Numbered from the stretch's first letter, positions 47,093 to 59,353 are shown. The stretch: 64,000 nucleotides of DNA from Prostheceraeus crozeri (GCA_907163375.1 CAJQUW010001409.1:496001-560000), one strand, 5' to 3'. The notes: generated by a model from the sequence alone, not told the origin. Program-made: numbers and translations.

Positions 47093-48150
47093 TTCGTCTT
47101 TGGGGAAATGTTATGCATATCATTAATGTAGATAAGAAATAGAAGAGGACCTAAAGTTGAACCTTCAGGTACTCCTGTTTTGGTATATAATGCTTCAGAG
47201 AGAACACCATTTACTACAGTCTGATGACTTCTGCTGTTTAAATACGACTTGAACCAGTCTAAGGTAAATCCCCTTATTCCTATATGCTCTAACTTCTCTA
47301 TTAGTATGTCATGTCTTATTATTTCAAAGGCCTTCCGAAAATCTACTGATAATAACATTATGAATTCTTTAGCTTCTACTGCTGTATATATTCTATTCAT
47401 GACGGAAAGTAGTGATAGCTCTGTTGAGTGATGTTCTCTGAAACCGAATTGATTTGGACTGAGAAACTCTATTTTATCTAAATAACTGTATAATCTGGAG
47501 TGTATAACCTTTTCGAGAATCTTGTCTACGTAGCTAAGTAAAGAGATTGGTCTGTATTTGTTTATGTCCAATCTTGATCCTTTTTTATAGACTGGTATAA
47601 TTTTGGAGGTTTTTAAAGTAGTTGGCATGTTACCATCACGTACTATTTTGTTTAAAATGTAAGTAAGTCTATCGATCACATGGTCCGGACATAGTTTAAA
47701 GATTTTCAATGGTATTTTGTCATTTGTAGCTTTTTTATCATTCATTTTAATTAGTATGTCTTTTATTTCTTTTGACTCTATTTCTCTAAAGAAAAAGGAC
47801 TTGTCTATGCGCTTTCCCAAATATTCTGCGAAATCGTTTCTTTTGCTAGGTTGAGTTCCATACAGTTTCCCAACTTCGTTAAAATGGGAATTAAAAGAGT
47901 TACAAATTCTAGTCGTGTTGGTTATCATTTCGTCGTTATTTAGTATTCGAATCATTGGTCTGTCTGACGACTTGCCTAATAGTTTATTAATAAATTTCCA
48001 GGAAGCTCTGGAGTCACTTTTGCAGTTCTCAATTATATTTCTGTTATACTCATCTTTTTTCTGTTGAATAAGTGCTTTATAATATTTATTGTATTTATGA
48101 TACCGTTCTTTATCGGAGCTGTTTTGACTGGCCTTGTACACTTTGTACAA
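47089..48150 (-). pseudogene. LINE reverse transcriptase, fingers and palm
   Basis: A 353-codon frame with PVYKKGSRLDINKYRPISLL, QFGFREHHST, LLSVDFRKAFEIIRHD (motif A with its catalytic Asp) and GVPEGSTLGPLLFLIYIND (motif B; Glu replaces the common Gln of GVPQGS). It copies element RNA into DNA at the nicked target. The N-terminal Lys/Tyr-rich part (YHKYNKYYKALIQQKK) is the usual linker from the endonuclease. It stops at 47089 because of a one-base frameshift; YADD-box sequences continue in the next frame. Confidence 0.9.
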
Positions 48151-48443
48151 TTTTTGCTTCTTATGTAGTGCTTTTGTGCAGGCACTGTCAAACCAGGTCT
48201 TACTGTTTGCTTTCTTCTTCGATAAGCGTATTAACGGGAAAGCTTCTCAAAAGCTTCATGAATTTGCTTTTGGAAATCTTCATATAAGTTTAGAGAACTT
48301 ATGTCAGCGTGTCGGTTTATCGAGAAAAATGCAAGAATTTAGTATCTCAATGAATTTCAGTTGGTTGGACTCATTATATATCCTTATTAAGGGCCTTTCG
48401 TATTCATACAAGTTAGCTTTCAACCTATTTAAATGTATAAAAA
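48151..48443 (-). pseudogene. LINE endonuclease-to-polymerase linker, multiply frameshifted
   Basis: Family-like sequence can be followed only by changing frame: LNRLKANLYEYERPLIR and NQLKFIEILNSCIFLDK in one, then SSLNLYEDFQKQIHEAF in another, then KTWFDSACTKALHKKQKLY leading into the polymerase frame. This implies about three indels within 300 bp. The longer plus-strand frames in this interval are shadows. Confidence 0.7.
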
Positions 48444-49190
48444 CTATTGGAGTCTATGGTCAGTGATATTTAAGTCGACATTGCCGGAGAACACTTTATT
48501 TCCAACAATATTTCTATAGTTAATGAAAATTTGGTCAATCAAACTAGTGGTTCCCGTAGTTGAACTCCTTGTATATGAATTGATTGTAGGATACAATGCA
48601 TATTCTAATAATGAGTCATAAAAATCCTCTACATTGGTATCATTATCATATTTCATTCTACACAAGTTCATATCACCCAACACTGCAAAGACATTTGTGG
48701 TATTATGGTTTCTTAGCCATGTATTCATGTTTTCTATGAAGTTCTTTGCATTCTCGGATGGTGATCTATAAATTCCTATTATAGTTTGACATTTTAGTTT
48801 GGCGTAATCGAATGTGATACTAACTGAATCTGCTCCTGGTATAAAATCGCAACCACTGTCTATTAGCGAGATAGTTTCTTTACGATAGAATAATACTACT
48901 CCTCCCGACCTATTTAATTTACTTGAGTACACTATTCCGTAGTCCGGGAGTGAGTTTTTGTACATATCTATGTTATTTATCCAGCATTCACTTAGCACTA
49001 TTACGTCAATATTTTTTGGTATAGTTTTAAATACGTGATCGAATTCTAAAAAATTAGCTTTTAGCGACCGTATGTTCATATGAACTACACGCAAGTTGCT
49101 CTTATCTGCCTTGCAAAATCTTCTAAATTCTTCTATGTCACTTAGATCCTTACTACTGTGATTTATTTGTGAAGACGTACTGTCCATCAT
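48444..49190 (-). pseudogene. LINE AP-type endonuclease
   Basis: A 248-codon frame. RVVHMNIRSLKANFLEFD (catalytic Asn in the first strand), DVIVLSECWI (the conserved Glu), RSGGVVLFYR, VLGDMNLCRM (the GDxN core), SLIDQIFIN and ITDHRLQ (usually SDH.P) follow in the family order. The protein nicks target DNA. The frame stops right after TDH, where the protein should run on into the polymerase; a frame break near 48450 is the cause. The start Met is preceded by ~58 bp of spacer after ORF1. Confidence 0.85.
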
Positions 49191-49247
49191 ACAGAAATGT
49201 TATTGTGTTGTCCTATAAACCACCAACAAAATTCCAACAAAATATGT

Positions 49248-49922
49248 CTAGATTTCAGGAAGGCAAGAAAAATTACGCACTAAAATTGCACTACACTGAT
49301 CGTCTTTACGAAGATAGATCTTACCGTCATTAGTCCAAACATAGTTGTAGTCGTTGGATCTGGCGAACTCCCTGGTTCTGCGTAGCAAATTGTACCTATA
49401 GCTAGTCAAATTTTCCTTCGCGTACATCTCCTTCTCTTTGAATAACTTTTTCTTGCTCAGGGCGGCCCTTTTGAGCAGCACAGTGCGGAGTGTTGCGATC
49501 ACCGTCACAGTTCCTCGATTACGTCGAGTTCTTATCGCCGTTGTTTTTTCTATGTCTTCTTTTTTAATCACGTTACCCCTAAGAACAGAGTTAACAATTG
49601 AAGAAAACTTCTCACTGTCGATGATCTCACCTTGATCACACCTCACATTCTCTAGCACGAGGTCTCTATTCAACTGTTGTTGTTCATTGTCGTCGAGCTT
49701 ACTGGAGAGGTAGTTGTAATCGTCGTTTATGTTCTGTATTTCTCGTCGTAGAGACTGATTCTCCGCTTCCAGCATCTGCCGTTGTACTTTCTCATTTTCC
49801 ATTTCCCGTTTGATGGTAGATATATCGGCTTGCAGGGCTTGTGTGTGTCTCTCGAAGCTGTCTTTTATAAGTTGGGTCATATTTTCCATGAATGATTTCA
49901 TCATGGCCTTACAATCATCCAT
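49248..49922 (-). CDS. LINE ORF1 protein (coiled coil, FP25K-like C-terminus)
   Basis: 224 codons. Residues ~5-90 form a heptad-rich coiled coil (AEN QSLRREIQNINDDY). A compact domain follows (NRDLVLENVRCDQGE; VTVIATLRTVLLKRAALS), then LTSYRYNLLRRTREFARS and YVWTNDGKIYLRKDD near the C-terminus. This last block is the pattern in LINE ORF1s related to the baculovirus FP25K fold. ORF1 proteins bind element RNA and deliver it to the nucleus. In-frame codons before the Met give CDSCKHC, a possible upstream zinc motif cut off by a stop at ~49970. It is the only intact LINE frame here. Confidence 0.75.
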   Translation of the reverse strand: MDDCKAMMKSFMENMTQLIKDSFERHTQALQADISTIKREMENEKVQRQMLEAENQSLRREIQNINDDYNYLSSKLDDNEQQQLNRDLVLENVRCDQGEIIDSEKFSSIVNSVLRGNVIKKEDIEKTTAIRTRRNRGTVTVIATLRTVLLKRAALSKKKLFKEKEMYAKENLTSYRYNLLRRTREFARSNDYNYVWTNDGKIYLRKDDQCSAILVRNFSCLPEI

Positions 49923-50386
49923 GGAGCAATGTTTGCATGAGTCGCAAATAGGCGTCGACTCTGACTATTTTCTCATTCTTTATGGGAAATCTCACCCTAG
50001 GTCGCACATGCACCTCTGCTTCGTATCTGAAGCTCATCAAAAATCTCGTCAATGACATTTCGCCTGTTCCTAAGCGATACGTTGTGATTATTTTATTCTA
50101 CAGCCTTCTCCAACCGTTTGAGAAGGTCCCGCAACTTTCCTCTCAAAAGCTGCCATCGGTCTTCACTTTCCTTTCGCACTCTTGACATAAAGCCTTATCT
50201 CTAGTCCCATCCGTGCGTTCAGCTTAATCTTACATCATAAAAATATTGGTAAACAGTAGCACGTAAACAAATCGAAACAATAAAAATCGTAGACAATTCG
50301 AAACTACTCTAATACACTGCCAATCAAGAAGAAATTTTCCATCGTTGTAAGAAATGTACTCAGTAAGTACCTGTGGCATCTCTTGT

Positions 50387-50890
50387 TGACTCGAGAATGT
50401 TTTGGCAGGCTCTCCGATTCGTTCTTTGACTTTCTAGTGATTTTCATTGTCATTGCCTCTCACCATCGAAGAGATGTAGTTGTGATTAATACTGCAACCT
50501 CCTCTAGTAGTTTGTGAAGGACCCGCGGCTCCCTCCGAAGTCACCGCCTCATCTTTAGTCAAATGAGTAATTGCGACTCCCACTTGCAACCCATCTGAGG
50601 TTTTTCTGAATCTCGAAAATGCCTCTCTGAGGCTTTCTATGCCGTTCCATTGATATTCATTGGAATTCCCCCTCACAGTCGAGATAAGAGCTGCAGCTTC
50701 TCAGCTGCAGGGTCATTTGTCAATAACTCACGCCTCCCTCAGAGAGTACCTACTCTCATGACCATCTCTCTCTTGAAGGGAAGCATGATCTTCAGTCCCA
50801 TTGGTGTGTGCGCCTCGGACATGCATCTCACCAATAGTCGTGCTGACTCTCGAGAATGTTTTGGCAGTCTCTCTGAGTCGTTCCGTGCCT
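50387..50890. repeat. Degenerate ~230-bp tandem units with coding-like minus strand
   Basis: CTCGAGAATGTTTTGGCAG recurs at ~50391 and ~50852, with a weaker related copy at ~50613 (aatctcgaaaatgcctctctgaggctttct). The spacing is therefore about 220-240 bp. On the minus strand the repeats read SLREAFSRFRKTSDG and RLRETAKTFSRVSTT. A minus-strand frame of 80 codons (50676-50434) spans one unit. I do not recognise the protein. It may be the 5' region of a LINE, or a separate degenerate repeat gene. Confidence 0.45.
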
Positions 50891-51048
50891 CTCTTTTAAT
50901 GAGAACTTTTACTTCTGTTTATTGCTGAATTGTTTTTTTTTCTTTGACTCTATTGTTGACGCCTGATATCAACTGGAACAGACACTGTCTTAAATAAGTG
51001 ACGCGAATTTTTATTGTAAAGTTTTTGTAGTTGTTTGTTGTAAGATAA

Positions 51049-51672
51049 GTGATTTTTGGTTATGTTTGTGACATGCACTTAGTACATGTAATCGCTAGGA
51101 ATGCTATGAAGATCGATGTTCAGCTAAACGACTGCATGCACCTCATATCAAGAAGTATTAGATCGGCCCCTACAGAGCTACCTCCAGACATACGAAGAGA
51201 CAAACGAACATTGCACCTGTTTAATCGAGCCATTCAACAACCCAACCATCTTCATCAAGTTGTAACCACCCCGGTATCAGATGAACAACGACTCCAATCT
51301 CGAAATCCACTCTCAAGAGGGTTCTACCATCTGAAACAAAAGGCCTACGAGACGACACCAGACACTTGCGCCATGTGAGAAAATGGGATGACTCTAACCA
51401 TCAACCCTGAGTTTATCGCAAGACCTACTAACAAGCCGCCTGTATATGACCTGCCGCGAGCAAAATGGGTACTCTTAAATCGACTCCGCTCTGGTTGCGG
51501 TCGATACAAAGGATTTATGAATCGAATAGTTCTCTCAAATAATAGTGCCTGCCTATGTGGTGAAGAACAAACGAATGCTCATGTTCTCTCTTGCCAAGTT
51601 ATCGGAATGCGTGGCAATATGACCACTGTGGACAGTGACTTCCGTGATTGGCTAAGCCAGTCAACCCTATAA
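51049..51672 (+). pseudogene. LINE remnant (C-terminal zinc-knuckle part of ORF2)
   Basis: One continuous plus-strand frame with a single TGA at 51376. The second half has RAKWVLLNRLRSGCGRYKGF, then CLCGEEQTNAHVLSCQV (C-x-C-x8-H-x4-C) and a final RDWLSQSTL before the stop. 'W..LNR.R.G.GR......W....C.CG...T..H....C' and a WL....L end are the C-terminal pattern of a large group of animal LINE ORF2 proteins. The TGA lies where the family commonly has Trp (TGG). The (AT)n stretch after it (51716-51733) may be the element's 3' tail. Confidence 0.7.
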
Positions 51673-51715
51673 AACTTTGAATTTTCGTTGTAATGTTTTT
51701 TCATACGAATATATG

Positions 51716-51733
51716 TATATATATATATATATT
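51716..51733. repeat. (AT)n microsatellite
   Basis: An uninterrupted alternating AT tract directly after the LINE remnant; possibly its 3' terminal repeat. Confidence 0.8.
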
Positions 51734-51739
51734 AAGCCA

Positions 51740-52800
51740 TATTGAGCCATATTAACAAAATGGCTCCTCAGAAACTATAATTGATGACAGATAATGCGAG
51801 CTCTTGTAATCAGATCATTGCGAAGAATCTTCTCCGAGGGTCATCAATGACGAAACGCAGTTGCTTTCGGAAAGTCATTCCTGTTACAAGAGCTAAGTTT
51901 CAGTTTAAATCAGTACGTTGCAGCAATATCAAAATTGCATAAAAAATATGGAATATTGTATATACCTCCTATAAGATACATAGACGCTCTTGGTCAAGTT
52001 TTGATGATAAGAGCGGCGTTCACCCTGCTTGATCATGAGACATGATGCTATAATCTGCTATAATATCTGCTGCTAAAATTCTACTGCTCGCATTAGTAGG
52101 CCTGTGAAAATTTAGCAGAGCTGCGAAAAAATGGAAAAATCTCTGGCCCGACCACTGGTAGTGTTATACTACCACATAAATGAAGTCTTCGTTCTGACAG
52201 AACTTCAGACAGAATTCTGTTCTTCAACTCGTCCAAGTATATACCGGTATACAGCACCCTTAGAAATTTACTATATCAAACTCCAAAAAAGGCAATTTTT
52301 CTTCATCCTCGCCTGAGACATAAACGACTGAAGCAGGCATCGCGATTTTTTCACTGCCTGATATGAAGATGGTCCTGAAAAAAGCACTGGTGGTTTCATA
52401 CTGCCTAGTATAAAAGTTTTTTCGGGAGGACCCATGTCACCCCAGTATCCCCTATAGAGAAGGAAATTATTTGATGAATCCCTAGTTGAGCAGAAGTCCA
52501 GGGGGTTTAGCTTTGCTGGAAAGTTTACCGATTTTAGTGTATTTAGTCTGATAGGCCATAAGTGTGTGAGAAAGGAATCGAAAGTCTTATGGAGATTTGC
52601 TGGTGGGTGGGATCAAACGGACACCACGAAAGACCCTAAGGTAAGCTGACATAGCTGAAAAAGTCGATTCAAATTCCAATTATTTGATAATTTCTCATTC
52701 AAGCGATAAAGGAAGTGAGTGGTTTTCTGGAATGGACAAATTCCACTGACAAAAATGTGAGGCAGAAAAATAGAGTTGGCAGTAAAATTGACTGCGTGGG
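51740..52800. other. Unassigned
   Basis: About 1 kb with no recognised gene, RNA or element end. Confidence 0.4.
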
Positions 52801-55800
52801 TATTTCGAATATAAGGCAATGACTAAGGTAAGTGACGATTTCGAAAACCACAGTAATCGTAATCGTTCACAGTAAATCACGACAGGAATCAAATCAAATG
52901 CTGTTCAAAGTAGCTAATCAAGTAGATTTTGCTAGCTTATGCCTGGAAAAATAGGGCCTATCTATTTAGTAAGTCATGGTTGCCTGTGTTTGACCGGTTA
53001 ACCACGATGTACTCGTATGTATTTCTTACCAAAGACCACCGCATTACTAATCGACGGTAAAACAGGATATCTAAAGAGTTCAGGATTGGCTGAAAGCCTA
53101 TTTAAAATTAGATGACATTTATTTTACTAGGCATATTGGTTTTGAAAGTAATCGGAACAATAAAAGTATTATGAATGAACTTAATTAGGACCACGTTTAA
53201 TCACACATTTAGCCGGTTAACTGTTTTTTAAACAAGCACAGATGATCAGGCCTTGATTCACTGGCTTGTAGCCCGTCAGCTATTTACAAGTTGTGAATGA
53301 TTTTACAACGATGGTATGACTCATATTTCGAACTTTCTAGTGATCAAAAAATATTTCATATTCATTAACTGATAAATATATAATTTCATAACTTCCTTTC
53401 TTATAATTATTCTTCATTATATTATTAACTTCTTCATAATAATTAACTTCAACCGTCAGACGTGCAAGGGTGAAGCAGCAAATTACCTTGTGAGACGTGA
53501 TACTTTTAAAGGTTACGTACAGGGTGGTGACCGAGCCCGGGAATCGCCCGGAAATTTTGTTGGGGCCCGGGAATCGCCCTTAAATTTCAGCGAAATAGCC
53601 AATTATCCCTTAGATAGCCCGGAATGCCATTTCGTGATTTTTATCTCTAAATTCAATGAACATAATTTCTCGATTTCAACTACTAGTAATATGACTATTA
53701 TTAATCCCACTGTTTCTATTAAATGTTTTCGAATCTGGATTGATATAATCACGTAAGTATGCACAACATCTGGATGGAATATTCATGACTAAATAAATTT
53801 GCTTCATTTGATGTCAATGATATCTGTGAGTCGATGGTTATGTCGTTGACCTAATGATCGTTGTTATAATGACTTAGTAATCTCTATGAGCTTATAGTGA
53901 AATCGCCAGAAGTTTTCCAAATAAGTAATATTGCAGCAAAATTTCATTCGATTAAAGAAAATTGTGGCTATTCACACTACATTGAAGTCGTGTACGTAAT
54001 TGGATTGACTATATTTCGTACACACAAGTATAAAAGTCGCATTCAATCGATAGAGATCCCAAAAAATCGTTATGATTTTTGTGCCTCATAATGTGCTTGT
54101 ATGCAATTTCGGAACAGACTCGCAATATGGAAAATTACGCAGCCTCAAAATAAATCTAAAAAATCATATGTAAATGATTGTTTATCTTACATTATCAATT
54201 TCATTAGTTAAAAGATTTTAACAAGTGCACAACTTATTGAGCTATACAAAATCTATGGAAGAATGGCGCAATTTAACACTGCAGGCTACTTATGCGCCTA
54301 CATCCACATCAAGTTGAGGATGGTACCAGTTTAAAGTCATGCCAACAAAATTCTACCAACGCTGCCACAGACAGGAAAGTGTATCAGAGTAATCGTTGAT
54401 ATTTCGAATATAAGTCATTGGCTAAGCTGAGTGATGAGTTCGGAAACCTCACAGTAAATCATGACAAGAAGAAGAAGGCCACCCAAACCAATTGGGATTA
54501 TGTACAGGCCACTGCTTCCAAATATGTGGGCCGCTAGTATATGGAGCCATCTGGAGATTCTGCTTGCTGTAAAGAATTTGCTTTCTGTTCTGGTCCCGAC
54601 TGGACCAGAAACGAGAAAAATAAGTCAATGAATATCAGTCTAGGTAACCTGTCAAGTAAATTTTGCTAGCCTTCCATATGTCCAGAAAAAAGGCCCAGCT
54701 ATCTCACACGTTCTGCCGGTTAACCGCGACATACACGTATGTATTTCTTACAAATTTTACCGCATTACTGATGGACGGCCAAAGAAAATATTTCAAGAAA
54801 ACGGGATTGATTGATAGCCTATTGGAAATTTAATGACATTTATATTATTGAGCCTATTGTTTTGAAAATAATCAGAACCATAAAAGAATGAGCTTAATTA
54901 GGCCCGCACATTTAATCATGCATTTAGCCGGTTAACATTTGTAAATGAGCACAGGTGATCAGGCCTTCATTCGGTGGCTTGTAACCCGTTAACTATGTAT
55001 GAGATCTGAGTGATTTTCCAACGATAGAAGGAAAAGTTTCTTACTTTTAATATTTAATTTTCTTCCATTTATTCATGTAATTTTGAAACTTTTTTCGATA
55101 GGTTTTGCTTTTAGTCAATTTTTCAGACTTCAGCTTTCAAACATGCAAGGCTGAAGTAGCTAATTGCCTTTTGAGAAGTGATGTTTTCAAAAACTGCATT
55201 CTCAATTAATTTGCTAACATTTTTTAAATTTGTTATCGGCACTTTTTGAATATTATTTCAATATACACCAATTACAAGAATCTTGCGGAATTAATCATAC
55301 AATGTGAAGAAGAAGCAAGTTGAATAACTTGATGACGAGGAATAGAAAGTCACATTGAGTCAAATTGAACCAGAAAAAGAAACACTTGTCATGGTCTAAT
55401 CCAATGATAATGTCTTCAATGCGGAGGTAGCACTACTGCGTTGCATTGTTATTGATATCCTTAGAATCAAGAAACATCGATACCTTGATTCTGTGTATTA
55501 TGCCTGACATTGCTGGAAGCATTAGACGCAAACTTTATAACCGACGGCTACCATGTGTTCTTTGTTTCTACGCAAACTGATACAAGTAGGTGATAAGAAG
55601 GAATTCTTCTGGCATTCACGTTTCTCGTCTAGTGGCAGTTTTTCTGGTTGCACTTGTCTATGTTTCTTGATAACTTGGTGTCATCATGCTATTGCATCAA
55701 CATGTGCATTCTGATATCATGGTTTCTATCATGTCTGTTGCGTCTCATTTGTTTCTTTAACTTAGCATGCTTATAATTTTGGTCTGATAAATCGGCTAAA

Positions 55801-57202
55801 TACAACTTTCTAGAATTTCAAGAATCAGATGATGATAATGAAGTCTTTTTGATCGTTGGAAAGTTCAAGAAATTAACTTTTCTATCGATTTGAAATCATT
55901 TAGATCCAATCAGTAGTTCACTGGCTGCAGATCATTGAGGAAAGGCATATGTTAATAAGCTAAAGAACCACACATTTTGAAAAATGAATGCGTTGGAGTC
56001 AAATATCGCTCATTATCTAGCACATAAATTTGGTGGCACAATTCAAACAGGAAATGTCTCAAATTTAATGATAGAAATAGTTTAAAGAAGTGTCCGGATA
56101 ATTTTTGATCAGTGTAATTGGAATGACTCATTCGGTCAATCTAAAAAAATAGTGTAAAAATTCAATGAAACAGCCCGGGAATTGGAATCTTGAAATCTGG
56201 CCGCCACCCTGTATGTATTCTAAATTCATTGTACTGATTTATAAAATTTGTTATCGGTATGTTGATTTTTTATTTCAATAAGCACCTATTACAAGAAGCC
56301 GACGGAATTGATTGTTCAATGCGAAGAAGAAGCAAGTTGTATAATTTGATTGAGAGGAATGCAAAGTCATATTGAGTCAAATGAAACCAGGTGAAGAAGC
56401 TTATATCATGGTAACGTCCCCAGTGCAGAAGTAGCTCTACTGCGTTGCGTCGCCATCGCTATCCTTTGAATCAAGAAAAATCGAGACCTTGATTATCCAG
56501 CATTATACCTGACTTTGCTGGAAATATCAGACACAAACTTTATGATTGACGGTTATCAAGATGCAAAGAGGATGATAAAATGGAATACTTCTGGCGTTTA
56601 TGGTCTTCGTTTGGTGCTTACAGCTTTCCTGGTTTCTCTTGCCGATATTTCTTGATAACTTGGCGTCATGTGCCATTGCATTGACATGTATACATCTTGA
56701 TAGCATGGTTGTTGCTTGTAATTTGTTGCTTCAACTTTACATATTTGAAATTGAATTCTGATAGATAGGTTGAATACAACTTATTAGAAATATATTAATC
56801 AGATGATGAAAATGAAGTATTTTTGATCATTGAAAGGTCAGAAAATTAACTTTTCTATTGATATGAAATCATTTATATCCCATAAGCAGCTCATTGGCTG
56901 CAAGTCATTAAGGAAAAGTGTATGTTTATGAAAGTTCACCGCTCACAGAGTTTGAAAAATTTTAAAAATGAGAGCGGTAGAGTCAAATATGGTTCATTAT
57001 CTAACACGTCAAAATTTGGTGGTAGATTTTTGGGAAACAGGAAATGTCTCAGATTTTGCGATAAAAAAGTGTCGGGATAGTTTTCTAGTGGTGTGATTGG
57101 AATAACATAAGTCTGGTCAATATAAAAAGTAGCTTAAAAATTCGTCGAAGTAGCCCGGGAACCGCCGGGGAAGTTGAAGCTTGTAATCTGCCCGCCACCC
57201 GG
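52801..57202. mobile_element. Older CAGGGTGG-family element split by a relative
   Basis: Segments 52801-53519 and 56212-57202 flank the inner element. Each aligns with part of it: 52801-53519 with ~54399-55200, and ~56238-57202 with ~55230-56211 (for example AAATTTGTTATCGG, GAAGAAGAAGCAAGTTG, TCATTTAGCCGGTTAAC-type blocks). The right end ...CCCGCCACCCGG corresponds to the inner element's ...CCGCCACCCTG. Removing the inner insert joins these two parts in the same order as in the inner copy. The left terminus is missing. No protein is recognised. Confidence 0.75.
53520..56211. mobile_element. CAGGGTGG-family TIR transposon (non-autonomous), inner copy
   Basis: Left end CAGGGTGGTGACCGAGCCCGGG and, reverse-complemented, right end CAGGGTGGCGGCCAGA; GCCCGGGAAT lies near each end. 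Flanks are TACGTA (53514-53519) and TATGTA (56212-56217), a 6-bp duplication with one change, or a bare TA. The 2692 bp contain only short frames (the longest 88 codons at 53490-53756 crosses the left boundary), so it is non-autonomous or badly decayed. CAGGG termini suggest a hAT-like affiliation. Confidence 0.7.
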
Positions 57203-59266
57203 AATAAAAACATCGACATGAAAAAATGCGCCTACAAGTTATCATTAATGACTATGAATTATCCTTTGCCAAGGATATAAATGATGCAATGGTGGAAAGT
57301 AACTTATTGATTTTGTTTAATTTTTAGCAGACGTCTTAGGAGCAGCTTCTGATAGAGATTTTTGGCCTACATCGCAATGAATTGTTGGAATTGATCAAGC
57401 AACAGAATCATGGGATATCCTACTATTGCTATAGTAAGTAACTTGCAAATATCTATTGATGTGATCTGTGCGTATTTCCAGCCTTTCATGGATAGGGTAG
57501 ACGCTGCACTTCGACCATGGAAATGTATCAAGTCTGTATCGACTGGGGATAGTTGTAAGAAACAATCCCCGCCTCAATCACTCGTTCCCTCCTACCCCTG
57601 ATTCGAAAGTCCAAATTGTATTCCAAATCTTCCGTTAAATTTTCCACCATATCATGAATTCATTGCGTTGTTTGTCAATCGTCATGAACTTCTATTTGGA
57701 CTGATGAAACAAAAAGCATAATTATCAGTACATACATGTAGGTTCAGAATGGCTGATCAATCTGCTGCAGCCGGACTACGCAAGCCGATGTAATAGACTG
57801 CCTTTCTTTGTTCACCCCGAAAATATGCCTCGAAGGAATGGGAATTTCTAATTCAAAGAGCCCCGAAGTCGTGAATTTCATAAAGCTCCATCTCAAGTTG
57901 ATGGGTAGCGGCTTGTGAGGGTTCTCAGGTATGATTTTTAATCACAACCGGAAACAAGCATTCACGTCTCTATGGTTTGTGGGAATGAGATTTCGAATCT
58001 CTCACTGAGTTTATTTCACTCGGATTAGGAATTTCCCCTTATCATGGTGATGTTACTGAGGTCAACGACATATTATCCGACATGATAATATAGGACGTTC
58101 CTATTTTGACTCGATCATATTTGTTGTGACACGATTTTAGCATGATGAACATTTCCTGACAATATTGTACTTAATCTGACACATTCTCTGAAGAAATATT
58201 TTTGATGTGCGCTCTATTTTCATCCTTTGACGATAGCAGATACATCAACTTCCACTGTACACTGAACGTCACATAAATTTGCAACAACAGAAAATCTGTT
58301 TCATTTGATGACATTCAACTGATAATATCCAGGATACGATGATATTATTATCAACTACCATTGTCCTACTGTTCATTACAACTTTGTGAGATGACTATCT
58401 AGAACATGTTTATGAATGAATACATAGTTATTACGGAATGAAGGAATTTTTAGAGATAGCCACATTACCGTTCATAGCTATGGTTCTCAGTTACCTACCC
58501 ACAATTATTATTGTTTGCTTTTCACATCCGTACCTATATTATCAGTTTAATTACCATCGAAGAGGCTCCTCCAATTCAAGTAAAATCCTCGGAAAGCTAG
58601 TACCCTAACAACTGAATTATGAGAAGCATCAAATACCGTACTTTTGCGCAATTGAGCATTCATCTAAAACGTGGATCTTGAACTTTCTGCACCATTCTTC
58701 ACCTGCACTACAGGTATCATTTTTAACTATCGAAACCATCTCAAAAGTTTGGCACTTTTAGGTGATCTGCTCTATTGCGGAAAAGTTCTGGCTCTTTTTG
58801 TATTCACGGTTTTCAGTGGCTTTGAATTGATGTGAGAGACATTTCAACTGTAGATGAGAAAACAGAAATGTAGAGATTAAGATTTTCTTTTTAGATAACC
58901 CGATCAGTAACGCAAAAGCCATGGATACTTCTCGTATTTTAGTTGCTATATGTGTGATTGGCTGTTAGAGCCTTTGAACTGATTTGGAGGAGTCACTTCC
59001 ATGCTGTGAACTGATTATGGTTTATATAAGATGAAAAATTATGATCATATTTCAAGCGAAGATGTGAAGCGCTTGAATTCGACATTTTTGGACGATTGAT
59101 TTAATTATGTGACTTCTTTCTGTGAATACGTCATTTTTGAAAATCCTGATCTTGCGACGAAATTCAGCGATGCGTTATTATAGCAGAATGTCTTGAGACT
59201 ATTTTTTCAGCTTGTTTAATGAGATATCGTTACATATTCTCTCAAAGAGTGAATGATAAACTAGTA
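57203..59266. other. Unassigned
   Basis: Two kilobases of AT-rich DNA; frames of at most 63 codons, no motifs, element ends or RNA genes recognised. Confidence 0.4.
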
Positions 59267-59353
59267 CACCCGTTTCACAAAAATAGAATAACCAAATTAG
59301 TGTTCCACAAGAATAGAATAATTTTCATACTTCTCACGAACAGAGCAACAAAG

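Larger units (their letters stand above)
45768..49930 (-). mobile_element. Near full-length non-LTR retrotransposon (LINE), frameshifted
   Basis: Minus-strand order: ORF1 (49922-49248), endonuclease (from 49190), reverse transcriptase (to 46262), ~490-bp 3' UTR, and a terminal microsatellite (TTCTA)n at 45768-45790 rather than poly(A). A short tandem-repeat 3' end, a coiled-coil ORF1 and an AP-type endonuclease suit the CR1/L2/Daphne/Crack side of the LINE tree. The exact clade cannot be settled by eye. At least four frame breaks disable ORF2. The 5' end was not located precisely and may extend beyond 49.93 kb. Confidence 0.85.

Noticed and set aside
55224..57202. Plain tandem duplication of ~1 kb
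   Set aside because: The boundaries and the matching 52.8/54.4-kb pair are better explained by one transposon inserted into a related copy.
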